A DNA stretch of 64,000 bases. Source: Catenovulum sp052056295. Its GTDB lineage: Bacteria > Pseudomonadota > Gammaproteobacteria > Enterobacterales > Alteromonadaceae. The position numbers were made by a program, and so were the translations under genes. This document shows, piece after piece, positions 10,001 to 18,675 of this stretch (positions are counted from its first letter, which is position 1; every line of letters begins with the position of its first letter). The notes below the pieces were generated by a model that had not been told where the DNA came from, did not search any database, and saw only the letters and a list, made by a program, of their open reading frames with translations. The DNA is taken from positions 62,001-126,000 of the forward strand of contig NZ_CP182493.1 in assembly GCF_052056295.1 (NCBI RefSeq). The letters run 5' to 3'.

Positions 10001-10483
10001 TTATATAGTTTGCTCTGTTGCGGCAATTTGTTTAGCCGCGAGTTTGATGGCACTGCGAATTCGCACGTAAGTTGCGCATCGGCAAATATTACCGCCCATA
10101 GCTGCGTCTATATCATCATCTGAAGGTGTTGGATTTTTTTCGAGTAACGCAACCGCCGACATTATTTGCCCTGACTGGCAATAACCGCATTGAGGTACTT
10201 GTAACTCTGTCCAGGCATTTTGTACCGCAATCGCTTTGTGATTAATTTTGCCAACCCCTTCAATGGTGGTAACGTTTTTGCCTTTGGCTAAGCTAATCGG
10301 CGTTGAACATGAGCGCACAGGCTGGCCGTCTAAATGAACTGTGCATGCTCCACACATAGCCATACCACAGCCAAACTTAGTTCCGGTTAAATTTAACGTA
10401 TCTCTAATAACCCAAAGTAATGGCGTTGATTCGGGGGCATCAATGCTTCGGGTTTGTCCATTTATACTAATTGTAACTGGCAT
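10001..10483 (-). CDS. iorA: [2Fe-2S]-binding small subunit of molybdenum hydroxylase
   Basis: This electron-transfer subunit carries two [2Fe-2S] clusters that take electrons from the molybdenum centre. The 160-residue length is typical. The plant-ferredoxin-type cluster is formed by the cysteines of FGCGMAMCGACTVHLDG plus the one in RSC. The second cluster uses CGYCQSGQ and GNICRCATYVRIRSAI. It has no signal peptide, so it probably crosses the membrane bound to the Tat-targeted large subunit. It is the first gene of the operon. The upstream gap contains the 14-bp motif shared with the RND and AraC promoters. Confidence 0.93.
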   Translation of the reverse strand: MPVTISINGQTRSIDAPESTPLLWVIRDTLNLTGTKFGCGMAMCGACTVHLDGQPVRSCSTPISLAKGKNVTTIEGVGKINHKAIAVQNAWTELQVPQCGYCQSGQIMSAVALLEKNPTPSDDDIDAAMGGNICRCATYVRIRSAIKLAAKQIAATEQTI

Positions 10484-10550
10484 TTTCTTTCTCCTGTGGC
10501 ACTTCTATTTGTAGTCGCTTTAATAGAATAGTCGCTTTGGGGGAAATGTT

Positions 10551-10586
10551 TTGCTCAGATCGTCTGAAAGTTTTGCCTATTTCTAC
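10551..10586 (-). promoter_or_regulatory. Putative AraC-family operator upstream of the ior operon
   Basis: On the minus strand GTAGAAATAGGCAA covers 10573-10586, and a second GCAAAA half-site sits 22 bp further on (ends at 10554). A -10-like TATTCT at 10525-10530 is 42 bp from the first half-site, the same offset as at the RND promoter. Two copies of the 10-mer AAAGCGACTA (10512-10521 and 10529-10538, 17 bp apart) flank this -10 region and may be a second control site. Confidence 0.5.
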
Positions 10587-10634
10587 ACTTTTTGATTTGC
10601 GCCAAGATAAAAGCATGCGTAGCTTGTTATGTTT

Positions 10635-10672
10635 TACCAATATAAAGGGCTTTTTCGCCCTTTATATTGGTA
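10635..10672 (-). terminator. Strong palindromic terminator after the DUF1552 gene
   Basis: A perfect 16-bp inverted repeat (10635-10650 and 10657-10672) surrounds a 6-base loop. It starts 6 bp beyond the DUF1552 stop codon. The inner GC core followed by an AU-rich arm suits an intrinsic terminator on the minus strand. It separates this gene from the ior operon. Confidence 0.75.
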
Positions 10673-10677
10673 TTGAT

Positions 10678-11904
10678 TTAAGCTATTACGCCCGGTATCT
10701 CTTTACCAAAGCCGATATCGACACCACATGCTTGAGCTGCGGTATAAAGCACATCGTGATGATCATAAGCAGTACCTGCGTTTGTAACTACGCCGCGATT
10801 AACCCTTGTACCACCACCGGCGATTGTGTATGCCACTGGGCTTGCAGAGTGGATATCCGCGTGGCCCATGTCTGTTGTTTCCAACACGATAGTACTATCC
10901 AAAATACCTGCGGTTTTTAGCTTTTGGATTAAATACGCGTTATAGCTTGCCATATGGCTGCGCATTTCTGTGTAGTAGGGGTAATTCGCCTGACCACCAC
11001 TGCCTCCGTGGATCGACTGGTGATATACACCTTGATAATTTAGTTCTGGAATTCTAAAGTTGCATTGACTATTGCCGTACGCTAAAGAAACTGAACGGGT
11101 TAATCCGCATTGTAATGCTGCAACTGCAATATCTGCTTGCAATCGAGCTTGCTGGGAGAAAGTTTCGTGGGTGAGTGCAAATTCTGTATTATCAGGTGCG
11201 ATAGCACAACTCGTACCACCGGATAATTCATCCAAGCGACGTTGAGTATCAGCAATAGCATCTAAATGGTCATCCATTCTTTGCACTTCATAACCTGCCA
11301 ATTTGCTACGAATGGCATTCGCTGCAGACACATGAGCATTCATGATAGGCGTTTTTACACTACTGCCTTGACTAGAACCAAAAACTAAATCGAACACAGT
11401 AAATGGGTTATCCTGAAATGGTATTCGGTTGTTGTTGTCTTTAGTCATATAGTTAGCACCGTTACTGTGAACACCTAAGTTGATGTAACGAAATGGCATG
11501 TCTGGCCCTAGTGCATTGCCCATCATGACGTCGTAACTGTCACTGTTCCATTCTTTTGCCAAAATGATCGGCATTCGACCGTGACCAGCATTACCGTGTG
11601 CCATGTTCACCAAAAAGTTACATTCGTTTTTTACCGAATCGTAGCCCTGTGACATCACGCCCATTACCATATCGTCGCCCGTTCCTGTAGGATTCCACAG
11701 GTTGGCAATAGCGCCGCCCGGCGTGAAAATGCAAATGGTTTTATTGGGTAATCCAGACTCTTGAGCGTCGGCATGTCGTGAGAACAAGATCCCGGCTACA
11801 AGAGGGGAAGTGCGAATTAACGAACTTGATATGCCAGAGGCTGCAACCATTTTTAACAAGCTGCGACGTGACATTGCTAGTTTATCTAATTGATATTTAT
11901 TCAT
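10678..11904 (-). CDS. DUF1552 protein, Tat-exported
   Basis: This is a 408-residue DUF1552 protein. Its function is not established; the family is usually encoded beside DUF1592/DUF1588/DUF1585 proteins, as here. A twin-arginine signal (SRRSLLKMVAASGISSS, residues 12-28) predicts export of a folded protein to the periplasm or beyond. Metal-binding-type segments such as AHGNAGHGRMP and LETTDMGHADIH are reminiscent of alkaline-phosphatase-superfamily proteins, but I cannot assign an active site. It follows the cytochrome-containing CBM2 protein by 25 bp and is the last gene of the three-gene operon, ending in a strong terminator. Confidence 0.82.
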   Translation of the reverse strand: MNKYQLDKLAMSRRSLLKMVAASGISSSLIRTSPLVAGILFSRHADAQESGLPNKTICIFTPGGAIANLWNPTGTGDDMVMGVMSQGYDSVKNECNFLVNMAHGNAGHGRMPIILAKEWNSDSYDVMMGNALGPDMPFRYINLGVHSNGANYMTKDNNNRIPFQDNPFTVFDLVFGSSQGSSVKTPIMNAHVSAANAIRSKLAGYEVQRMDDHLDAIADTQRRLDELSGGTSCAIAPDNTEFALTHETFSQQARLQADIAVAALQCGLTRSVSLAYGNSQCNFRIPELNYQGVYHQSIHGGSGGQANYPYYTEMRSHMASYNAYLIQKLKTAGILDSTIVLETTDMGHADIHSASPVAYTIAGGGTRVNRGVVTNAGTAYDHHDVLYTAAQACGVDIGFGKEIPGVIA

Positions 11905-11929
11905 GATAATTTCCTTTGCAGCTCAACGG

Positions 11930-14900
11930 CTATTCATCTCTTGACCAAGCTTTGCGATATCTAACTGATTTTAGATAACCAAAGTTCTCTAACATGGCTC
12001 TTGGACTTTCGTTTATCATCCTGTCTTTTAGCGTGTCGATTTCACATAAATAACCAGCTTGTTCTGTTTGTGGCAAACTTGCATCTTCTGGATTATTAGG
12101 ATCAATCTCATCATGCCCAACGCCCATTGTGTAACGGAACATTTGTTGTGTTAAACAATTTTGCGCTGAGTCTAATCCTGCCATTAGGTTTGCTAAACCC
12201 TGAGTTCCATAAAAGCTAAGTTCTGAATCAAGGTCTGCATAGTTTTCTGGCGCGTACAGAGTGCCTGATGCGTCAATCAGGTTACCTTTAAGGTCACTAC
12301 TTCGCACATTACCGACAGCGTCGAAGTCTTCCATACCAAATCCAAGTGGATTTATGTACTGTGAATGACAACTACTACACGGGGTTTCTGCAGTTAACGC
12401 GTGATACTTGTCGCGATTAGTGGTTGTTGGGTCTTGCAGGAATTCAGATAACTGCGCAAGTTTTTCTTCGCGAGCTTCAAATGTACCAGCTGGTGGATCT
12501 GGCTGATCTTGACACAACATACGGCGTCGAACACGAACCGAACGGATCACAGGGTGGGATTCAGCCGGCTCTGCCCAGCGCGCCATAAACGCTCCGTTGG
12601 CTAAAATACCACCACGGTTTGCTGTCGCGACTTTTTGCATTTCTTGTCCTGTCACACCTGAGATACCATAGTGATTCGCCAGTGTTTCATTTAAGAATGT
12701 GAAATTAGCCGTGTAGAGTGATGCGAAACCTTCATCCTGCTGCATCATGATCCAAGCGAAGGTTTTATTTAACTCTTCTTTCATATGTGGCACTAAATCT
12801 TGGTAGTTTGGATATAAAGTTTGATCTTTCGCTGCCACTTCTAAGTCCGCTGTACCTAGCCAACTGCCAATAAAATCAGCCAACACACCTTCTGCACTTG
12901 CGGCTAATCGGGCTGCGTGTTGCATTATCTGGTCTTCATCTCGCAGTTCGTCATTGGCAGCCGCTGCTAGTAATTCATCATCGGGCGTTGAGCCTGTGAA
13001 GGTATAAGCTAAGAAGGTCGCCATTTCGTACGATGTTAATTCAAAGGCATCGTAATCCAATTCTGGATTATCCGGGTTAGCTTCACCCAACTCATGACGA
13101 TAAATAAACTGTGGCGAAGATAACAAACCTTCTAACGCCAACTGCATACCTGCGGCAATATCACCACCATTGAATGTGCCTAACGCAATAGCTTCATAGG
13201 CACTTTGTTCATCCGCTGTTAATGGCCGTCTAAATATCTTAGGTGCAACATCCGTGATGAGTGCTGCAGCACAAGTTTCATCAATAGCTGCACATGATAA
13301 GAGGTTGGAGAAATTCCTATCCGCAGACCATTGAGCGAGTTCTTCAGCTACCAATAAATAGTTGTTATATGTGGTCGACAATACGCTGGCGTGAGTATTG
13401 TTGGTGAAAAATCCTACTTGGCTGTCAGGTGATAGACCATCAGCGACCTGATAATCCACTTTCAACAAATCTTCAACTGTATTTTGGTATTCACGTTGAG
13501 TCAGCAGCTTGAGTTGCCTTGCACCATAAGCAACCGGCGTAACACCGACATCACAAGTTAATGTGCTCGGCCATAATGTTTGAATATAAGCTGCAATGTC
13601 TTCAGCACATTGCTGATCACAAGACGCAGGATTACTATACGGCATTGTGCTAACTATGGTTTCAATCATAGCATCGACATTTCGTTCTGTGTTTAGCGCA
13701 GGGAAACTGCCTAAACCGCCACCTTCGGAACCATGACAGCCGGCACAATTGGCGTTGAATTGTTCCATCCCCCTGGCTATCGCATTGGTTTCAGTTACTG
13801 TTATCGAAACTGCATCTGTTGGTAAAGAAGGTATGCCTTGGTTAAGCGCAATAACTTTATAGTTAAATTCGCCGGTATCAGGCAAGCCTTCGGACATTAA
13901 GGTTGCACTGGCTGCAAGCTCAGCTACTGTATGCCAATCTCCGCCTATGGCTTGACGCCGCACAAGGTAAGACGTTTCATTATTACTGTTATCGCGCCAA
14001 TTTAAGTGCGCCTGATTGTCTGACGGTTGATACTGCACCATCAAACTGTCTGGTGCGATGGGCTCGTCAGCTTTTGCAGTTTGAACAAAATTATTCGTAC
14101 TGACGGAGGTAAACTGCAAGTCGAAATAAACAGGTACGGCTTCGCCAATTCCCGACAACCCAGCGACAACACGCAAAGCCTCAATACCATAAGCCATATC
14201 AAAACTATTACTGTCAACTATCAGCGGTCGTAAGGTTGAAACCTTAACTGTGCCAACCCCAAGTTTAGTTACCAATAAGTCCAACGAAATTTGTTGGCTT
14301 ACACCGTGTATAGTTAGCTCACCGTTAACCGTCTGAGTTGCAATATCGCCTGTTGGTATAGCAGATATTTCAGATGTGTCTATTTGTGTCGTGAAATAGG
14401 CCGTAGGTAAAAGCTCGGTGGCGAATAATAAATCGACGACACGACTGTTACGAATATCCACACCGGTTTCTATCTTGTTTAAGTCAACCGCTAACACCAC
14501 ATTACCATCAAAATCAATGCTACCGGATAATGCATGACCGTTAATATCATTCCCTTGGAACTGATTGATTTCTGCCGTGTGTAATTTTTTCACCGATACG
14601 TAACTTAATGACGAAGTGTCGCCAATTAACTGCCACAAGCCAGTGTCGCTTTGATTGTCGTTATTACCGTCACTATCGCTAGGTGATGGGTCTGCAAGGC
14701 CATCGCAAATATCACCCGTTAGCGTCAGCTCAATTTCTCCGTCGTAACCATTTTTACTGGCGACAAAACCAAGCCCTAATCTTTCATTTGGATTGAGGAC
14801 GGAATTGGCATTTTGGATGGTACATCCAGTATCGCTACAACTGTATGTTGCATTCCAACCATTATTTATGGATACACCTTGTGGCCAAGTAAGGTTGAGA

Positions 14901-15121
14901 GTCCAGTCGTCTTTGGCTGTTTCATCATTCTGAATGATAATTTCGGTTTTAAATCCGCTGTTCCAATTATCCGGTATGGAAAATTCACAGGTTGCAGCAA
15001 AGGCGTTGTGCGATAACAATCCCATTCCCATAAACAATAAAGCAGGCAAACAAGTATGCTTCATTTTAGACGTACTGTTTGCATCAGGGGAAAACAAGTG
15101 TTGAAAGTTAGTTAATCTCAT
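11930..15121 (-). CDS. Secreted CBM2-YceI-FnIII-cytochrome c-DUF1592/1588/1585 fusion (Cbp2D-like)
   Basis: This 1063-residue exported protein looks like a cellulose-anchored redox protein. In order it has a signal peptide ending near residue 43, a CBM2 domain (about 44-140), a serine/aspartate-rich linker, a YceI-like lipocalin domain (about 163-350, the quinone/isoprenoid-binding fold), a fibronectin-III-like domain (about 355-445), and a c-type cytochrome with CAGCH from C459. The planctomycete-type DUF1587/1595/1592/1588/1585 series follows. A second CxxCH (CSSCH from C915) lies in the DUF1588 part. I place the start at 15121 because AGGAG precedes that ATG by 7 bp; an in-frame ATG at 15136 lacks such a site. 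The gene order and CBM2-YceI design resemble Cbp2D of Saccharophagus and Cellvibrio, proposed to supply electrons for oxidative cellulose attack. Function here is inferred. Confidence 0.85.
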   Translation of the reverse strand: MRLTNFQHLFSPDANSTSKMKHTCLPALLFMGMGLLSHNAFAATCEFSIPDNWNSGFKTEIIIQNDETAKDDWTLNLTWPQGVSINNGWNATYSCSDTGCTIQNANSVLNPNERLGLGFVASKNGYDGEIELTLTGDICDGLADPSPSDSDGNNDNQSDTGLWQLIGDTSSLSYVSVKKLHTAEINQFQGNDINGHALSGSIDFDGNVVLAVDLNKIETGVDIRNSRVVDLLFATELLPTAYFTTQIDTSEISAIPTGDIATQTVNGELTIHGVSQQISLDLLVTKLGVGTVKVSTLRPLIVDSNSFDMAYGIEALRVVAGLSGIGEAVPVYFDLQFTSVSTNNFVQTAKADEPIAPDSLMVQYQPSDNQAHLNWRDNSNNETSYLVRRQAIGGDWHTVAELAASATLMSEGLPDTGEFNYKVIALNQGIPSLPTDAVSITVTETNAIARGMEQFNANCAGCHGSEGGGLGSFPALNTERNVDAMIETIVSTMPYSNPASCDQQCAEDIAAYIQTLWPSTLTCDVGVTPVAYGARQLKLLTQREYQNTVEDLLKVDYQVADGLSPDSQVGFFTNNTHASVLSTTYNNYLLVAEELAQWSADRNFSNLLSCAAIDETCAAALITDVAPKIFRRPLTADEQSAYEAIALGTFNGGDIAAGMQLALEGLLSSPQFIYRHELGEANPDNPELDYDAFELTSYEMATFLAYTFTGSTPDDELLAAAANDELRDEDQIMQHAARLAASAEGVLADFIGSWLGTADLEVAAKDQTLYPNYQDLVPHMKEELNKTFAWIMMQQDEGFASLYTANFTFLNETLANHYGISGVTGQEMQKVATANRGGILANGAFMARWAEPAESHPVIRSVRVRRRMLCQDQPDPPAGTFEAREEKLAQLSEFLQDPTTTNRDKYHALTAETPCSSCHSQYINPLGFGMEDFDAVGNVRSSDLKGNLIDASGTLYAPENYADLDSELSFYGTQGLANLMAGLDSAQNCLTQQMFRYTMGVGHDEIDPNNPEDASLPQTEQAGYLCEIDTLKDRMINESPRAMLENFGYLKSVRYRKAWSRDE

Positions 15122-15125
15122 TGTT

Positions 15126-16688
15126 CTACTCCTCATCTGCTTGTGCTGGTTCTTGTGTTTGGAACACTAAATTAAAGTTCACTGGCACGGCATAACTTAT
15201 TGACGTTAAATTTGCTAACGTTCTTAAGGTTTCTATGCCCATTTCAAGTCCAAAGTCAGTTGCATCAAGCAGGATAGGGTGACTGTTCTGAACCAAAATT
15301 CGCGATGCAGACAAACGGCTTACCTGTACTTGGGTATCGATTTGGATATCAACGCCATACAAATTTAACGTCGCACTAATGTCCATTCCCTCTGTTGCTC
15401 CTGTTGGAACAGCTTTAACCGTATCGTAATCTAACGACAAGCTAACTTGCGCAAACGGATAAGTATCAACAACAAATAAATGTTCAGTCATACGCCCATC
15501 ACGGGTATCTACCCCAGTGTCAACGCTACTTAAATCAATTTGTAAGTTCGCCTCACCGTCAAGTGAAATGCCACCAGATAAAGTTTGGAATGTATGAGTT
15601 TCAACCGTGTGTTCTTTTTTGGTTGAAACGAAATACAGTGATGAGTTATTGCTGTCTAATACATAAGGTAAACTTATTTGTGGCTCTGCTACAGAGATAG
15701 TAATCGGCTCAGCACTCGAACTGACAGCACCATCACTAACCGTTAAGCTAACAGTATAATTGCCTTGTTGTTGGTAAATATGGCTAGGTTGAACCTCGGT
15801 TGATGAGCTTCCATCGCCAAAATCCCACAGATACGTTAATGCATCACCATCTATATCTGCTGACTGAGTAGCATTGAAGGTCACACTTAATGGTCCTTCG
15901 CCTGATGTCACTGAAGCGGTCGCGACTGCGGTCGGTGCATGATTAATGCTTCCGTCAAATGAACATAACCCGCCCAATGCTGGAATTGTTGGTGCTGTGT
16001 CAGCAACCGCTTTCTCTGCATTAAAACCGAAATTAATGGTTTGCCCTGCTGCTATGCTGGTGTTGTACTGCTCGTTTACTATTGTATATGGGTTACTGCC
16101 TGTATGATTACCATGCCAAACGCCAGTAATTTTAGTTGCATCTTCGAACTGCATTAATACTTGCCAGCCTTGGATTGCTTGATTGGCGGTATTGCTAATA
16201 TCAACTCGTGCTCTAAAACCAGAATTCCACTCATATTCAATGGTTAGCTGACACTCTGCGGATTCAGGTTGAGGCTCTTCAACTTCTATCGTAATTTGAG
16301 ACTCATCACACACTCCAGCTAAAGTCGGCTGCGAGACAAGTGACCCATTAGGTTTTGTACCATTGAATCCAAAGGATTTGGATTCGCCAGGGTTAATTTG
16401 GCTATTCCAACCTTTGTTGGTAAACAAATATGGATTACTGCCAGTTAAATTAGAACCCCAAGCACTGCCAACGGTTTCATTTTGATTGAAGGCTAATTCA
16501 ACTTGCCAGCCATTGATAACCTCATTGCTGTTATTGGTGATCTCCAAATTGCCTGTATAGCCATTTTGCCATTCATTCACAACACTAAACTCACATTGTG
16601 CAGCTTGGGTTTGATAAGCCCACAAAGGGACAGTGATAAGCAAAAATATTTTCGATTTTTTAAAACGGGTGGGAGGGTAATTGCTCAT
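15126..16688 (-). CDS. Secreted CBM2-CBM2-PKD-YceI protein (Cbp2E-like)
   Basis: This 520-residue exported protein has a signal peptide ending near AYQTQA (about residue 30), two type-2 carbohydrate-binding modules (about 31-128 and 143-242, both with the NPY and NxGFN-type segments of the family), a PKD domain (about 250-335, with YLWDFGDGSS and YTVSLTVSDG) and a C-terminal YceI-like domain (about 342-512). CBM2 modules bind crystalline cellulose or chitin; YceI domains bind isoprenoid quinones. The protein therefore probably holds a redox lipid or similar ligand on the polysaccharide surface. AAGGA precedes the ATG. It is first in the operon, and its stop is 4 bp before the preferred start of the cytochrome fusion gene. 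It resembles Cbp2E of cellulose degraders. Confidence 0.87.
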   Translation of the reverse strand: MSNYPPTRFKKSKIFLLITVPLWAYQTQAAQCEFSVVNEWQNGYTGNLEITNNSNEVINGWQVELAFNQNETVGSAWGSNLTGSNPYLFTNKGWNSQINPGESKSFGFNGTKPNGSLVSQPTLAGVCDESQITIEVEEPQPESAECQLTIEYEWNSGFRARVDISNTANQAIQGWQVLMQFEDATKITGVWHGNHTGSNPYTIVNEQYNTSIAAGQTINFGFNAEKAVADTAPTIPALGGLCSFDGSINHAPTAVATASVTSGEGPLSVTFNATQSADIDGDALTYLWDFGDGSSSTEVQPSHIYQQQGNYTVSLTVSDGAVSSSAEPITISVAEPQISLPYVLDSNNSSLYFVSTKKEHTVETHTFQTLSGGISLDGEANLQIDLSSVDTGVDTRDGRMTEHLFVVDTYPFAQVSLSLDYDTVKAVPTGATEGMDISATLNLYGVDIQIDTQVQVSRLSASRILVQNSHPILLDATDFGLEMGIETLRTLANLTSISYAVPVNFNLVFQTQEPAQADEE

Positions 16689-16963
16689 ACATATATCCTT
16701 ATTTAGATGTATTTAACAAGTTCACAAAATTATAGTTGTACATTGTGCAGAAATTGTGGAGAAATTATGGGGGACTTGCGTAGTTGATGCTTTTTATAAA
16801 ATAAATAATCTATAGCTTCTGCAGATTATTGAATAACCAGTGACTAACCGCTAAATGATTAGCTGGCTGTTAACTATATACACCTGTAAAAATATTCTAT
16901 ATTTCAACAGGATAATCCGTAATGGAAGGGGCGTATTTATTTGGTTTAGCGCAATAACAAGGG

Positions 16964-17491
16964 TTATTTCTGCCAATTCTCAGCTAATTGCACAGAGCCA
17001 TTAGCCTGTTGTTTTTCATAATCGTCTATTCTGTCATGCAGCATAATGATTTCATCATTCATGTGATTAATTAAGTTGACCAAGCCATTGATCATAGTGT
17101 CTTTGATTTTTTCGCGAACTTTTTCTGGTAAATGGTGCATTATGGTTTGATCGACACGGATCACCATAGATTGTTCAATTGCTTGCACATAAGCAGTACG
17201 AGGTTGGTTGGTGATAAAGGCTATTTCGCCAACAAAATCACCAGGTTGAACTTCAGCGATTACCGAGTGATTGGCATTTTTAGTGATTTCTAATTTGCCA
17301 CTCAACAAAATATAAAAGAAGTGATCATTTTCGTTTTGTTTAATTACATAATCGCCTTCTTCAGCTATGTAGAATTCTAGTTCGTCGGTTATTAAACTAC
17401 TGCGCTCTTGCGCTGACAGACCTTTGAATAGTGGAATACGACTTAAAATTTCCATCTCTTTCAGCTTGTCGATATGGTCAATTCTTTTCAT
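16964..17491 (-). CDS. Cyclic-nucleotide-binding domain protein without DNA-binding domain
   Basis: This 175-residue protein carries a single CNMP-binding beta-roll (about 18-130, with GDFVGEIAFITNQPRTAYVQA as the phosphate-binding cassette) and a short C-terminal helix. There is no helix-turn-helix, so unlike CRP it is not a transcription factor by itself. Its PRTAYVQA stretch keeps the conserved arginine of cNMP-binding cassettes. It is the last gene of the minus-strand run that starts at 21768, 27 bp after the pseudouridine synthase gene. A role in cAMP-responsive protein-protein regulation is plausible but not shown. Confidence 0.82.
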   Translation of the reverse strand: MKRIDHIDKLKEMEILSRIPLFKGLSAQERSSLITDELEFYIAEEGDYVIKQNENDHFFYILLSGKLEITKNANHSVIAEVQPGDFVGEIAFITNQPRTAYVQAIEQSMVIRVDQTIMHHLPEKVREKIKDTMINGLVNLINHMNDEIIMLHDRIDDYEKQQANGSVQLAENWQK

Positions 17492-17518
17492 TGTTGGTCT
17501 ACCAAGCTAGGGATTTCT

Positions 17519-18190
17519 TTATAGTTTAGGCCAATTTAGACACCATGGTTGATTTAATTGGTTTTGTTGAATAATTTCTTGTGGAATTTGTTCAAATGAA
17601 TCACCAGTTGGCGCGATTTGCCAACAGAAGTCTTGTCCTTGATAGCTAAACTTCAGCGCATAGGCATGTAAATATAAACGCTCGGCAGCGTCACCTTTAT
17701 ATATATCATCACCTAAAATAGCCACTCCAATAGATTTAAGTGCAACACGCAATTGATGGGTTTTACCTGAGTAGGGACGCAGTAGATATAAACGCTGGCC
17801 TGTGCCTAAACCAAAAGAATAAAAAAAGGTTTTGGCTGGGTTGCATCTGCCTTTAGTTAATTTCCATGCGCGATTACGGCTTTTAACCATATCACCAACA
17901 ATGCGGCCTTGTTTTTGTTTTGGTTTATTACCAGCAATTGCCCAATAATACTTTTCAATTTGATGGCTGCTAAAAAGTTGATTAAAGATTTGCTCTGCGG
18001 CGAGATTACGCGCAACAATTATCAGACCAGACGTTTGTTTATCGAGTCTATGTACTGGGTATAAATTTTCACCAGTTTGCTGTTTGATTAAGCTAAAAAA
18101 ACCAGCTTGACCTTCACTATCATGAAAGTCTAATCCAGCTGGTTTTTCACAAATATAAAAGTCTGCTTCGGTGGCAATAATATTAATCAA
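17519..18190 (-). CDS. RluA-family RNA pseudouridine synthase
   Basis: The product isomerises a uridine in rRNA or tRNA. The catalytic motif HRLDKQTSGLIIVARN is present near residue 47, with the nucleophilic aspartate in HRLDK, and the C-terminal RPYSGKTHQLRVAL segment is also typical. The 223-residue length lacks the N-terminal S4 domain of RluC/D and matches the small single-domain group to which TruC and RluA belong. The specific target base cannot be read from sequence. It sits 15 bp downstream of the DUF2069 gene in a run of short housekeeping genes. Confidence 0.88.
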   Translation of the reverse strand: MINIIATEADFYICEKPAGLDFHDSEGQAGFFSLIKQQTGENLYPVHRLDKQTSGLIIVARNLAAEQIFNQLFSSHQIEKYYWAIAGNKPKQKQGRIVGDMVKSRNRAWKLTKGRCNPAKTFFYSFGLGTGQRLYLLRPYSGKTHQLRVALKSIGVAILGDDIYKGDAAERLYLHAYALKFSYQGQDFCWQIAPTGDSFEQIPQEIIQQNQLNQPWCLNWPKL

Positions 18191-18205
18191 ACGGTTTTCA
18201 CTCGG

Positions 18206-18640
18206 TTATTTATTGCTTTCAGGTTCAAAAAAGGCTTTTTCTTCAGCTTGAACTTGTTTGAGCTTTTTCAAACCTATACCTAAATATTGCCCTTGCCAGC
18301 GCGCATAATAACTACCTGCACAAAACCATAAGGTAACCAATACAAACTCAATAATGGCGAGGTAACGTTCAGAATCAGATGCCCATACCAGGGTTAAACT
18401 ATGTAAAAAATAAAACATAGCAACAAAGTTTGCCCACGCATAAGTATATGGTTTACCTGTAACTAAACCTTTAAATGGTATGAGCAAAGGTGTGAGCCAT
18501 AAGATGACTAAAAAGGTCGCCGACAGACCTTCCATTGGTGGCGCTAACCATAAATGCCATACTGGCACTAATACAATTAATCCTAAATAACCGAATAATG
18601 CTATATGTTTAGCACGGGTAATTTTTTGTTCTTGGGTCAT
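18206..18640 (-). CDS. DUF2069 integral membrane protein
   Basis: This is a 144-residue membrane protein with about four hydrophobic segments (about 14-30, 42-58, 65-85, 90-110) and the family's GKPYTYAWANF stretch. DUF2069 has no established function. It is commonly encoded beside wrbA and yfgD-type arsC genes in gammaproteobacteria, as here, where wrbA ends 35 bp upstream. Confidence 0.85.
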   Translation of the reverse strand: MTQEQKITRAKHIALFGYLGLIVLVPVWHLWLAPPMEGLSATFLVILWLTPLLIPFKGLVTGKPYTYAWANFVAMFYFLHSLTLVWASDSERYLAIIEFVLVTLWFCAGSYYARWQGQYLGIGLKKLKQVQAEEKAFFEPESNK

Positions 18641-18675
18641 AACACCACTACTGAATAACTCGAAGGGCGTATAGT

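Noticed and set aside
10537..10920. 127-codon open frame on the plus strand, opposite the DUF1552 gene
   Set aside because: It overlaps the terminator palindrome and the 3' end of a well-supported gene; its translation is cysteine-rich with no family resemblance.
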